This document shows, piece by piece, positions 1 through 8,526 of a stretch of DNA of 64,000 nt. The notes beneath the pieces were generated by a model. It had not been told where the DNA came from, did no database searches, and saw nothing but the letters and a program-made list of their open reading frames with translations. Numbering within the stretch: the stretch's first letter is position 1; each line of letters begins with the position of its first letter. This DNA is from Psychrobacter glaciei (GTDB lineage: Bacteria; Pseudomonadota; Gammaproteobacteria; Pseudomonadales; Moraxellaceae). The DNA lies in the NCBI RefSeq assembly GCF_014652895.1, contig NZ_BMZR01000001.1, positions 620,001 to 684,000 of the forward strand. The letters run 5' to 3'. Both the position numbers and the translations under genes were made by a program.

Positions 1-1187
1 ATGACGGCAGGGAAAATAATAATCGTCATATAAGGCGTGATAGCCTCAATCACATATGAGGTCATACCAAGCTCATCATTAATGGCTTTTAAGAAAAAAC
101 CACCAATGACGGTTGAGAGTGGATAGAGCATGACTTTAAAGCCTTTAAAAATGGCTTCAACTTGCGTCTCAAAACTTAAAATGCCTTGCATCCAATAGAC
201 AACGACGGTCACAAAACAGGTCAGTAATGCACCGCGTAATAGATCGACTTCAAAGTAGACCGTAGAGACAATTAACAAAATCATTGGGAAAGCAAAGTTT
301 GCGATATTGGCTTTGAACGATAGCTTACGTTTGGCTTGGACGTTTGAGATCAGTTGCTCTTCGACAAAGGCTTCCGGAACAGGATTACCCGCTTTGGCGC
401 GTGCCTCGGCTTTTTTCATCGGACCCCAGTCACCCAAAATGCCATACGCGACCAAGAATACAATCAAAAGTGCAAACCAAGCATACGCCATATAAGGAAT
501 CGCGCTGATATAAAGCCCAATACCTTCACCATCGCCAGCCACACCGTTTTCTTCTAAAAGGCCTGCAAAGTAGACTGCCCAAGTAGAAATAGGCACGATA
601 ATACACATCGGTGCGGCGGTTGAATCGACGATATAAGCAAGCTTCTCACGAGAGACGTTATAGACATCAGTGAGTTTTTTGACGGAGGTAGATACTGCTA
701 GACAGTTCAAATAGTCATCGATAAAAACCACGACGCCCAAAGCAAAGGTGGCCAATAATGACTGACGGCGCGACTTAATGATTTTTTGTAGCCATTCACT
801 AAAGCCATCTAGACACCCACTAATTTCAAGCAGTTGAATAAGACCACCCATCAGACCACAGACGAGAACAATCCAAATAATGGTCTCATTACCCAGCACC
901 ATCGACATGTTGTCTGCAAAAGGGGAGACCAAATCAAAAGGATTGAGCATCACGAGGCCAGCGACACAGCCTGCGATCATGGATTCAAATGGTCGCCTAG
1001 AGACAATGGCAGTGACTAATACTAGTAATGTTGGTAGTAAAGATAATGCACCCCAAGATTGGTCTGGGGCACGGCTGGTAGATAGCCAAGCAAAAGCCAG
1101 ATAGATGACGACGGCTACTATGACGGTGAGAAATACTCGCTTATTATGATACTGTCTTTCGACAGCATCATTGAGCTTCATGTTCAT
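1..1187 (-). CDS. NhaC-family Na+/H+ antiporter (3' end cut by window edge)
   Basis: About 395 residues can be read leftward from an ATG at 1187 to the window edge without a stop, so the C-terminus is missing. The protein is very hydrophobic with many membrane spans; a conserved-looking block reads VVFIDDYLNCLAVSTSVKKL, followed by DSTAAPMCIIVPISTWAVYF. Both resemble the core of NhaC-type secondary transporters, which exchange cytoplasmic Na+ for protons across the inner membrane. The start is supported by AGGGAGC a few bases upstream. It lies downstream of puuB on the same strand, separated by about 200 bp, so co-transcription is possible but not shown. The family call is from remembered motifs; a related dicarboxylate/malate-lactate antiporter in the same superfamily is possible. 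Confidence 0.8.
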   Translation of the reverse strand, partial: MNMKLNDAVERQYHNKRVFLTVIVAVVIYLAFAWLSTSRAPDQSWGALSLLPTLLVLVTAIVSRRPFESMIAGCVAGLVMLNPFDLVSPFADNMSMVLGNETIIWIVLVCGLMGGLIQLLEISGCLDGFSEWLQKIIKSRRQSLLATFALGVVVFIDDYLNCLAVSTSVKKLTDVYNVSREKLAYIVDSTAAPMCIIVPISTWAVYFAGLLEENGVAGDGEGIGLYISAIPYMAYAWFALLIVFLVAYGILGDWGPMKKAEARAKAGNPVPEAFVEEQLISNVQAKRKLSFKANIANFAFPMILLIVSTVYFEVDLLRGALLTCFVTVVVYWMQGILSFETQVEAIFKGFKVMLYPLSTVIGGFFLKAINDELGMTSYVIEAITPYMTIIIFPAV

Positions 1188-1390
1188 ATTTACGCTCCCT
1201 GTAAAACCTCATTGTTTTTTTAAACAAGCTCTATTCTATGGTTGACGCGCGACAGACAGTAGGACAGTAGCGAACCAACTTTCTATCGCGCCCCATCACA
1301 GCAATCCGTTGCTATGATAGGTTAATGTAACGACAGCTTTAAAAATAAAAACACTTTGTTCAATGTTTATTATTCAAGGCTTTCATGCGT

Positions 1391-2743
1391 TTACATGCCA
1401 GTGGTATCTTTTAGCGCATACCACCATGAGCCCATAACCGAGTAAGGGACTCGCAGCGCTCGACCACCTGGGAACGGAATCCAAGGAATTTGTGCAAAAG
1501 CATCGAACTCTTTGGTTTTACCATTGATGGCATCAGCCAAGATTTGCCCAAATAAGTGCGAACCTGTCACGCCATGACCACTATAACCATGGGCGAAATA
1601 TACTCGCTCATGTAGTTTGCCCATTTGTGGTACGCGAGAAAAAGACAAAGCAAAGTTCCCACTCCACGCATAGTCGATTTTGACATCACGTAGCTCTGGG
1701 AATATCTTATTCATATTTGGTCTGATTTTAGCTGTGATGTCAGCGGGGTCTTGACCACCGTAGACTGTACCACCGCCAAATAACATGCGCTTGTCTGCTG
1801 AGAGACGATAGTAATCAAGAATATAGCGAACATCTTCGACACAAACATCGGTTGGCAGTAACTGGTCTGCTAAATCACCCAGCGGCTCGGTGGCGATAAT
1901 TTGAGTCGATACGGGCATAACACGGTCAGTCAGTTTAGGGATAACTTTATTGAGATAGGCATTGCCGCACAGCACCGCTTGCTTACAAGTTACGGTGCCA
2001 AACTCGGTGATGACTTTGATAGCATCGTCAGCATACTCAATATCCACCACTAAGGTGTTCTCATAAATCGTGCCGCCATTTTGTTCGATAGCTGCTGCTT
2101 CACCCAATGCAAGGTTTAGTGGATGAAAGTGTCCACCAGAGTGATCGATGACGCCGCCTACATAAGCATCTGATTTTATATGCTTTTGAATGCCATTTTT
2201 GTCTAGCATTTCTCGGTCATGCATACCGTGGCTTTCCCACAGTGCATGCGTTTCTTGTAAATCTTTTAGCTGACCATTATTCAATGCTGCAAAGATATTT
2301 TTTTCTTTGAGATCGCAGCTGATATCGTAGTCGCGGACAAAACGGCGAATGATTTTGCCACCACGGGTCACGAGCTGACCGACGAAATCTGCATTTTCTT
2401 GCCCGTAAGATTTTTTGATCTTTTGCAGGCTAGCATTTAGACCGTTGACGATTTGCCCGCCATTGCGACCTGATGCGCCCCAACCAATCTGCGCACCTTC
2501 AAGGACAACGACTTCGTGGTCGGTTTCAATGAGATGCAGAGCAGTTGATAGGCCACTGTAGCCGCCACCCACCACACAGATTTCTACTTGAATGTCATTT
2601 TTTAGCGTCGGTCTATCCGGCTTTGGATTACGACTGGCCGCATAATAGCTATCAGGGTATTGCCCTTTGTCTGAATAATGCGGGATATTGCGTGTGTTAT
2701 TAGACGGCTTGCTGGTAGTCGGTGTAGCGTTGCTATTTGACAT
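1391..2743 (-). CDS. puuB: FAD-dependent oxidoreductase, probable gamma-glutamylputrescine oxidase (PuuB-like)
   Basis: This is a DAO-family flavoprotein of about 450 residues. Near the N-terminus there is a dinucleotide-binding fold, VCVVGGGYSGLSTALHLIE-like with GxGxxG spacing, then a typical GASGRNGGQ motif near the FAD, and a C-terminal GYSGHGVTGSHLFGQ block. By context it would oxidise gamma-glutamylputrescine to the aldehyde. I prefer the ATG at 2743, which lies one base after the stop of puuA and has AGGA 8 bases upstream; in-frame starts at 2752 and 2776 would overlap puuA. The tight coupling to puuA supports one operon and translational coupling. The N-terminal 30 residues (Ser/Asn/Thr-rich) are not conserved in the family as I know it. 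The exact substrate is inferred from the neighbours. Confidence 0.88.
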   Translation of the reverse strand: MSNSNATPTTSKPSNNTRNIPHYSDKGQYPDSYYAASRNPKPDRPTLKNDIQVEICVVGGGYSGLSTALHLIETDHEVVVLEGAQIGWGASGRNGGQIVNGLNASLQKIKKSYGQENADFVGQLVTRGGKIIRRFVRDYDISCDLKEKNIFAALNNGQLKDLQETHALWESHGMHDREMLDKNGIQKHIKSDAYVGGVIDHSGGHFHPLNLALGEAAAIEQNGGTIYENTLVVDIEYADDAIKVITEFGTVTCKQAVLCGNAYLNKVIPKLTDRVMPVSTQIIATEPLGDLADQLLPTDVCVEDVRYILDYYRLSADKRMLFGGGTVYGGQDPADITAKIRPNMNKIFPELRDVKIDYAWSGNFALSFSRVPQMGKLHERVYFAHGYSGHGVTGSHLFGQILADAINGKTKEFDAFAQIPWIPFPGGRALRVPYSVMGSWWYALKDTTGM

Positions 2744-2744
2744 A

Positions 2745-4088
2745 TTAAACATCCTGTAAATAGGTGAGGTATTCAAGGTTGGTCACTTGCTGAGCAAAGC
2801 GTTTGGCTTCTTGCTTTTTGACCGCGATCAACAGCTCAATCATCTCGCTTGGGAACAGGGAATCAATGATATCACTGCTTTCAAACTGACGGATGGCTGA
2901 GAGCCAGTCTAGTGGCAAGGTCTTAAGTTCTGCTGCATTGTAAGTAATGCTATTAATGGGCTCAGGCGCTTCCAGCTTGTTTTCGATGCCATACAACATG
3001 CCTGCCAGTACCGCGCTACAGACCAAATAAGGATTGGCATCGGCTCCGGATACGCGGTGCTCGATACGGCGCGCTTTTGAGTCACCACCAGGGATACGCA
3101 CGGCTGCGGTGCGGTTTTCATAACCCCACGACACATTGTTTGGCGCTAGCGTACCGGGTGTAAAGCGGCGATAAGAATTCACATGTGGGGCAAATAATAG
3201 AGTGCAATCTGACATGGTCTTTAGCAGACCAGCGACCGCGTGACGCAACATATCTGAGCCTTCCTCTGATCCATCATCGAAGACGTTGTTGCCATCTTTG
3301 TCTAATAAGCTGCAATGCACATGAAAGCCATTACCAGACTGTAGACCAAAAGGTTTTGCCATAAAGGTAGCGGTGAGCTTGTGACGAGCTGCCACGGCTT
3401 TGACCACTTGTTTAAATAAAATCGCATCGTCAGCGGCTTTTAATGGGTCGTCCACATGTAATAAATTGATTTCAAATTGACCACAACCATTTTCGGCCAG
3501 TGCTGCATCAGCAGGAATATCGAGTTTATTACATTGCTCATAGACTTCATCTAAGAATTCATCAAATTGCAGTAAGTCATTGATACTTAAAATAGAAGTT
3601 TTATTCAGTCTTAATCCACTTTTGGGGCGAATGGGAGGCTTAGGTGTCTCTCCCTCGGTATAGTCAACCAAATAAAACTCTAGCTCGGTTGCCATCACTG
3701 GCGTCAGTCCCAATGCTTTGAATTTTTTGCTGATATAGTCCAAAACATGGCGGGCATCACCGTAATAAGGCTCATTGTCTTCGGTATACAGCCAAATGGG
3801 TAGCAGCGATGAAGGTGCACTGGTATTGAGAAGCGGATAGGCAGCACGGCCAGTTGGACGGGCAATGGCATCGATATCGCCATTACATTGGGAAGACTCG
3901 ATAACATCCGCGCCCCATATATCGACACCCAAGATTGACAGAGGTAATCGGATTGCCCCGTTTTCTGCTTTTTCCATTTGATCAAAAGGGATGCGCTTAC
4001 CACGAAGCAAGCCATTGATATCACCTGCTGCAACATAGACGTATTCTGTGTTGTGTGCAGATTTGACCATTCCATTGGTTGTCATCAT
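2745..4088 (-). CDS. puuA: Glutamine-synthetase family enzyme, probable gamma-glutamylputrescine synthetase
   Basis: 447 residues, the usual size for PuuA/GlnA-like ligases. The Mg/ATP and glutamate regions are visible: ELEFYLVDY, a NGCGQFEINL block, NGFHVHCSL, the NNVSWGYENR loop and the RIEHRVSGADANPYL segment. It would ligate glutamate to putrescine using ATP, the first step of the Puu pathway. It lacks the adenylylation-loop Tyr context of housekeeping GlnA as far as I can judge, and it sits beside puuB, puuD and puuR, which favours PuuA over true glutamine synthetase. The start MMTTNG has AGGAAG upstream at good spacing. It is the first gene of a leftward operon, divergent from puuD across a 460-bp control region. 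Confidence 0.9.
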   Translation of the reverse strand: MMTTNGMVKSAHNTEYVYVAAGDINGLLRGKRIPFDQMEKAENGAIRLPLSILGVDIWGADVIESSQCNGDIDAIARPTGRAAYPLLNTSAPSSLLPIWLYTEDNEPYYGDARHVLDYISKKFKALGLTPVMATELEFYLVDYTEGETPKPPIRPKSGLRLNKTSILSINDLLQFDEFLDEVYEQCNKLDIPADAALAENGCGQFEINLLHVDDPLKAADDAILFKQVVKAVAARHKLTATFMAKPFGLQSGNGFHVHCSLLDKDGNNVFDDGSEEGSDMLRHAVAGLLKTMSDCTLLFAPHVNSYRRFTPGTLAPNNVSWGYENRTAAVRIPGGDSKARRIEHRVSGADANPYLVCSAVLAGMLYGIENKLEAPEPINSITYNAAELKTLPLDWLSAIRQFESSDIIDSLFPSEMIELLIAVKKQEAKRFAQQVTNLEYLTYLQDV

Positions 4089-4427
4089 GTCTATTCTTCC
4101 TATGAATTTTTAGAATTGCTGGGTTTGTTGCTGCTACATCTTTGCTATTAGGTCTGAATGCACTGTTAGTGACATTTATAACGAATACTTAATAAATAAG
4201 CGTTTGATAAATGGTCAACTGAATATGATGCGTTTTCACCAAAGCCGACATTTTTTATCAATGGTATTAGCCACTTAGAGATAATTTTTTTAATAGTATT
4301 ATTAAAACTAAAAGTTAATCTCTGTTTAGCAATATCGGTAATGACTTCCAATATATGGATGAAAACTATAGTTGTCAATTTTTATTTAAAATTATCTTAA
4401 AATAACCCAAAAAGGCATTTTTAGTAC

Positions 4428-4441
4428 TAATATCGATATTA
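4428..4441. promoter_or_regulatory. Perfect 14-bp palindrome in puuA/puuD control region; candidate PuuR operator
   Basis: TAATATCGATATTA is a perfect palindrome in the 464-bp AT-rich gap between the divergent puuA (start 4088) and puuD (start 4553). A dimeric XRE regulator is encoded next door (5268-6011), so the palindrome is a candidate operator. A second, weaker resemblance to the E. coli PuuR site is TCATTATGTTAAATTTT near 4470-4487. Nothing else was recognised in this gap; a 70-codon reading frame at 4166-4378 is probably chance. Confidence 0.4.
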
Positions 4442-4552
4442 ATGAAGTTTATAGTTTACATTTTGTGAGTCATTATGTTAAATTTTAGCTAAATAAGGGA
4501 TATAAATAATATGGATGGATTAAGTCTATTCATTATAACTAAGGAAGATAAT

Positions 4553-5293
4553 ATGAAAAATTCCAGACCTATTATTGCTATTGTGTCCTGTCATAAGATG
4601 GTTGATGGACAGCCAGCACAGGCGGTATATCAAAAATACATCGATGCAGTAAACTTCTACGGTGGCAATCCCATACTGCTGCCGAACACAGCTGCCGATA
4701 GCGAAAACTTTGATGCGTTGCTCGCAATGGTAGACGGGATTTTATTGACGGGCAGTTACAGCAATGTCGCGCCAACTCGTTATGGCGCGACGCACGTCGA
4801 GGCAAAACAAGACTTAGGCCGTGATGAGCTGAGTTTCAAATTGTTGGCTTATGCAGATGAAAGAAACATGCCTCTGTTGGCAGTTTGCCGAGGTTTACAA
4901 GAGATGAACGTTCATTTTAATGGCACGCTGCATCCTGACTGGCGTGAAGTCGATGGGTTTTATGAGCCGCATTTAGAGGACAATACTCAGCCACTTGAAG
5001 TGCAGTATCAGCCAGTTCATTACGTGATTATTCAACCAAATGGCAGGCTTGCCGCCTTTGGTGAAAAATGGCACGTTAACTCGCTACATAAACAAGCAAT
5101 CAATAAAGTAGGCGCGCGTTTATTGGTTGAGGCATCAGCGCCTGATGGCTTGGTTGAAGCGATCAGCTTATTGCAACATCCATTTATGATTGGTGTACAA
5201 TGGCATCCTGAGTTAAATTATGTGCAAGATAACTTGTCCAAATTTCTATTCACGGAATTTATTCACCATGCCAGAGAACCACAAACTGAATAG
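4553..5293 (+). CDS. puuD: Gamma-glutamyl-gamma-aminobutyrate hydrolase (class I GATase-like, peptidase C26)
   Basis: 246 residues from the chosen ATG at 4553, which follows AAGGAAG at 5-base spacing; an upstream in-frame ATG at 4511 lacks a ribosome site. The triad of a class I glutamine-amidotransferase fold is present: nucleophile Cys112 in LAVCRGLQEMN, and His218/Glu220 in GVQWHPELN. PuuD releases GABA and glutamate from gamma-glutamyl-GABA in the cytoplasm. Its 3' end overlaps the start of the regulator gene by 26 bp, so the two are translated as one unit. Family assignment is firm; substrate follows from the Puu neighbours. Confidence 0.92.
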   Translation: MKNSRPIIAIVSCHKMVDGQPAQAVYQKYIDAVNFYGGNPILLPNTAADSENFDALLAMVDGILLTGSYSNVAPTRYGATHVEAKQDLGRDELSFKLLAYADERNMPLLAVCRGLQEMNVHFNGTLHPDWREVDGFYEPHLEDNTQPLEVQYQPVHYVIIQPNGRLAAFGEKWHVNSLHKQAINKVGARLLVEASAPDGLVEAISLLQHPFMIGVQWHPELNYVQDNLSKFLFTEFIHHAREPQTE

Positions 5294-6011
5294 CACGACT
5301 AAAAGTAAGGCAGAAACTGCCGTCACTGATATTGATAATATTGAGAGCGATGTTAATAGTGTCGATGACAAAGATATAGTTGATATCGAGATAGATGATA
5401 TCGATGATGAACTGATGGATGCTGACACGGCGTCATCTTCTGAAACAGATGAGTCGTTGAAGGAAGACATTGGCAAAAAGATTAACCAGCTGCGTCTAGC
5501 GAAAGGTTACTCGCAACGTAAATTGGCCAAAATGTCTGGATTGACGAACACGTCTATTAGCTCTATTGAACGCAATAAGGTCAGTCCAGCGGTCAATACT
5601 CTAAAGGCTATCTTGACAGTACTAGGTTCTGATCTGACCACGTTTTTTAGCGACGAGTGGAAGGAGCCTAGGGCTAGAGTCATTGTGACGCCAAAGGATT
5701 TATTAGAGCTCAATGAACCCAATAGCAGAGTGTCGTTAAAACAAGTATATAACTGCAGTACGACAAGAAACCTAGGGTTTTTGATTGAGACCTATCAACC
5801 CAATAGCTCAACCGAAGAAAAAATTGCTCACGAAGGGGAGGAGATTGGTACGGTTATCGAAGGTAAGATTATTATCCGTATCGAAGAAAGTACTTATTTG
5901 TTAAATCAGGGCGACAGCTACGTGATTGATACCACTCAGCCGCATACCTTTATCAATCCCACCGATAGCGTGACCCGCATTGTCAGCGCACATACACCAA
6001 CGACGTATTAA
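5268..6011 (+). CDS. puuR: XRE-cupin transcriptional regulator, PuuR-like, with acidic N-terminal extension
   Basis: 247 residues from ATG 5268, which overlaps puuD by 26 bp; an earlier in-frame ATG at 5220 would overlap more. Three parts are visible. Residues about 14-55 are an Asp/Glu/Ile/Ser-rich tract (e.g. DIEIDDIDDELMDAD) that ordinary PuuR proteins lack as far as I know. Then comes an XRE helix-turn-helix (KINQLRLAKGYSQRKLAKMS, TNTSISSIERNKVSP). The C-terminal third is a cupin with HEGEEIGTVIEGK and a TTQPHTFINP strand. PuuR represses putrescine use in E. coli and is relieved by putrescine; the same role is inferred here. The acidic tract could be a solubility, degradation or interaction segment. 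Confidence 0.87.
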   Translation: MPENHKLNSTTKSKAETAVTDIDNIESDVNSVDDKDIVDIEIDDIDDELMDADTASSSETDESLKEDIGKKINQLRLAKGYSQRKLAKMSGLTNTSISSIERNKVSPAVNTLKAILTVLGSDLTTFFSDEWKEPRARVIVTPKDLLELNEPNSRVSLKQVYNCSTTRNLGFLIETYQPNSSTEEKIAHEGEEIGTVIEGKIIIRIEESTYLLNQGDSYVIDTTQPHTFINPTDSVTRIVSAHTPTTY

Positions 6012-6041
6012 ACCCATGCTATATACTTTATTGGTTTTGAT

Positions 6042-6075
6042 AAGGCTACTTCTATTTTTGAAGTGGCCTTTTTTA
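6042..6075 (+). terminator. Rho-independent terminator of puuD-puuR
   Basis: AAGGCTACTTC pairs with GAAGTGGCCTT across a short loop, one mismatch, followed by a run of T. It lies 30 bp after the regulator stop and before the convergent glycosyltransferase gene. Confidence 0.8.
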
Positions 6076-6137
6076 ATTAAAATGTACTGTCAAAAAGAGC
6101 ATGTCCATTTTTACATGTATTGAATGATACATGGCGT

Positions 6138-7460
6138 CTATGGCTCTTGATGGTCTTCGGCTATCTCTGCTGTATCCACTATTTTAGACGCTTCTTTGCT
6201 CAGTTTGACTGTTGCATTTTTATTGACGGGTTCGACGTTTTTGACGGCGACACTAAGAATAGGCTTAGCAGGTTTTTTGAGACTTTTTTTGATTCGTCGT
6301 ACCGCTATGGCATCGGCTTTCGCTTGTTCTTCTGCAAGTGCATCATCATACAGACCTTGATATACCGCCAGCGTTTCTTCGATCATCTCGCGCATGGTAA
6401 ATTTGTTGGTCATCTCTGGACGCGTTACGCTTTCTAGCTGGTTCCTAACGGCTTTGCATAGGGCATTGGCATTGTATTTTTTTACCAAGCCTTGCGGGTA
6501 GAGCGGCTGTAGAATTTCACTAAATGCTGCCTGATCCCAGCCAATAACGGGCGTGCCTAGGTGGATGGCTTGTAGGGCATTAATACCAATAGATTCAGGC
6601 TCATTTGCAAGCGCCATGACGATGTTGGCCGCCGATAGCCATTCCCGCATATCATTACGCTTACTACCCACATAAGTAATGCGCTCAGCCAGCTCCAACG
6701 TATTGCTACGTTGGCGAAAATCTTCATGCGCGACATCACCATCTCTAAAATCATCGTCCATAATGATGGCATGAATATTAGGAAACTGTTCCTGCAGATT
6801 ACCCAATATATCAATGAGCCATTCTTGACCGTATTCATTACCAATCACTGTCGGAAACACCAGCCACTTTTTATGCTCAAGCTCAGGATATTCAGCGAAA
6901 GTGTGCCGTAGCCAATAGACAGATGGATTGTGCCGATAAGGATAGCGACGGGTGTCAATACCGCGGTAAATGCGCTTAATGATCGTAGGATCGACATCTT
7001 CGCGGCGCAGTCCCTTTTTTAGATAGTTGGTGACACTATCAGACACCGTAATAATCGTGTCGACATCGAGCAACGCTTGTGAGTATTTATTAATAGGGTA
7101 AAAACCATACATGGTCGAGACCAACTTTGGCAAACGCCTGACTCGTGCGCGGCGCAGTGCCAAATGTAATATCCATGCCGGTGTACGCGAATGTACATGA
7201 ATCACATCAGGCTCGTACTTTTCAATCAGATGTCGAAGCGATGAGACTTGCAGCAACGACAGCCAAGATTTTTTATTCATGTGTAGCTGATGGTATATAT
7301 TGCCATCACGTTTGAGACGCCTAACCAAATCATTGTCTTCATCAGCACTTGAGACAATGATAGACGTGTGCTCATTTTTGACCAATGCACGCCCAAGATG
7401 AAAAATGCCGCGCTCGGATTCATCATGCTTCAAAGACGACAGTAAGCGCATAACTTTCAT
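6138..7460 (-). CDS. Glycosyltransferase family 4-like protein
   Basis: About 440 residues with a GT-B architecture. The N-terminal half has an acceptor-domain region with PDVIHVHSRTPAWILHLALR, and the C-terminal half has the donor-site block ANEPESIGINALQAIHLGTP. In GT4 enzymes this block is normally E-x7-E; here the second acid is Gln (CAA codon), so the motif is E-x7-Q. The last ~70 residues are Lys/Ala/Val-rich and look like a tail. The likely role is sugar transfer in lipopolysaccharide core or capsule synthesis; the substrate is unknown, and it is not inside a sugar gene cluster. The start is uncertain: ATG 7460 follows a weak GGTGA, and a GTG at 7475 is also in frame. Confidence 0.8.
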   Translation of the reverse strand: MKVMRLLSSLKHDESERGIFHLGRALVKNEHTSIIVSSADEDNDLVRRLKRDGNIYHQLHMNKKSWLSLLQVSSLRHLIEKYEPDVIHVHSRTPAWILHLALRRARVRRLPKLVSTMYGFYPINKYSQALLDVDTIITVSDSVTNYLKKGLRREDVDPTIIKRIYRGIDTRRYPYRHNPSVYWLRHTFAEYPELEHKKWLVFPTVIGNEYGQEWLIDILGNLQEQFPNIHAIIMDDDFRDGDVAHEDFRQRSNTLELAERITYVGSKRNDMREWLSAANIVMALANEPESIGINALQAIHLGTPVIGWDQAAFSEILQPLYPQGLVKKYNANALCKAVRNQLESVTRPEMTNKFTMREMIEETLAVYQGLYDDALAEEQAKADAIAVRRIKKSLKKPAKPILSVAVKNVEPVNKNATVKLSKEASKIVDTAEIAEDHQEP

Positions 7461-7611
7461 AATAGCGTGGGTCACCGGTTAGTAATATCAATTTGCTATT
7501 GTCAGTTAAAAGCGCTAAAAACTCAACCATCAAGATAAAAAGATGATGACAGACAGCTGGTTTTTAAAATATATAAGTATAAATGCTGGGATTAGAAGCC
7601 TATAGGAGCCG

Positions 7612-8484
7612 TTAGCGTCGTTTTTGCAGGTGCTCAGCATTGGGTAGTACTTGCTTTTCACTCAAGTATTTCCAATAGCGCTGCGGTAGATACTGTTTAT
7701 GCAACTTAGGATTTTTGCGCTCTTTGATATTGACGTTGGTAAAGTAACCTTGCCAAAATTTTTGATAGCGCTGCTCGTCAGGACTATGGATGCTGGCAGG
7801 ATTGCGTAATACCGCGTCATCAAGGTCAGTGATCGTTTGTAGGGCAGCGGGGCGTTTGGGCGTACTATTACTTTTATCATAATAGATGCCATAGTTACGA
7901 GTCAGATCGTAAATAGCCCAATGCTGGTCTTGATAACGCTGACGAAAATGCTCTCCGATGAGGGGCAACACATTAAAGTCAGGCTCAACGCGGGCAAAAT
8001 AAATATCATCGGTCGTATGCTCAAAACGCACAAACGCTTCCATGCGATGCTTCTCACGACCGACAGATTTGACCGTTTGTACTAACTCTAAGACACTCAG
8101 GTTACCGAGGTCTTCCATAATATGGCGGCTAGGATAGTCAATGGCGTATTTAATCACCTGAAACAATATCGTACCGATATTGTCTTTTTCTGATAAAAAT
8201 CCCCACAGAATATTTCGCATACCTGAACGCCCCAATAGCTTATGTAGCTTGGTTAATACGCGTTCAGCATGGTCTTCATCTGTAGCAACACTGCTCGCTT
8301 CAGAGATCAATGAGGGCACATAAGAATCTTGAGCAATTAACTGTAGGGATTCATCTTCTTGTAACCGATTGGCATAGACATAAAAAACGGCACTGAGCCA
8401 ACCCTCAAAACTTGGCTCATAAAGCACAATACTTGGCGTTAAGTGACCGACAATATAGTCAGGGCTTTGCATCAGTTGTGACAT
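7612..8484 (-). CDS. TIGR03915/DUF4130-type putative DNA-repair protein
   Basis: 290 residues, starting at an ATG preceded by AGGAACATAA. It resembles the family that always travels with a radical-SAM partner and carries a DUF4130 domain, which is also found fused to uracil-DNA-glycosylase-like proteins. Visible conserved stretches are VLYEPSFEGWLSAVFYVY at the N-terminus, the VRFEHTTDDIYFARVEPDFN strand, and the HFRQRYQDQHWAIYDLTRNY block. The gene ends 43 bp downstream of the radical-SAM gene, so the two should be co-transcribed, with this one second. The biochemical activity is unknown; a DNA modification or repair role is the family's working annotation, not something seen here. Confidence 0.8.
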   Translation of the reverse strand: MSQLMQSPDYIVGHLTPSIVLYEPSFEGWLSAVFYVYANRLQEDESLQLIAQDSYVPSLISEASSVATDEDHAERVLTKLHKLLGRSGMRNILWGFLSEKDNIGTILFQVIKYAIDYPSRHIMEDLGNLSVLELVQTVKSVGREKHRMEAFVRFEHTTDDIYFARVEPDFNVLPLIGEHFRQRYQDQHWAIYDLTRNYGIYYDKSNSTPKRPAALQTITDLDDAVLRNPASIHSPDEQRYQKFWQGYFTNVNIKERKNPKLHKQYLPQRYWKYLSEKQVLPNAEHLQKRR

Positions 8485-8526
8485 TTATGTTCCTATTTAA
8501 AATAGTGGCAATCAAAACCGTACTTA

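Noticed and set aside
4166-4378. 70-codon reading frame in the puuA/puuD control region
   Set aside because: AT-rich, no ribosome site, no recognisable protein features; it overlaps the expected promoter area.
6120-6437. Phe/Arg-rich reading frame opposite the glycosyltransferase tail
   Set aside because: Antisense shadow of the Lys-rich tail; no independent support.
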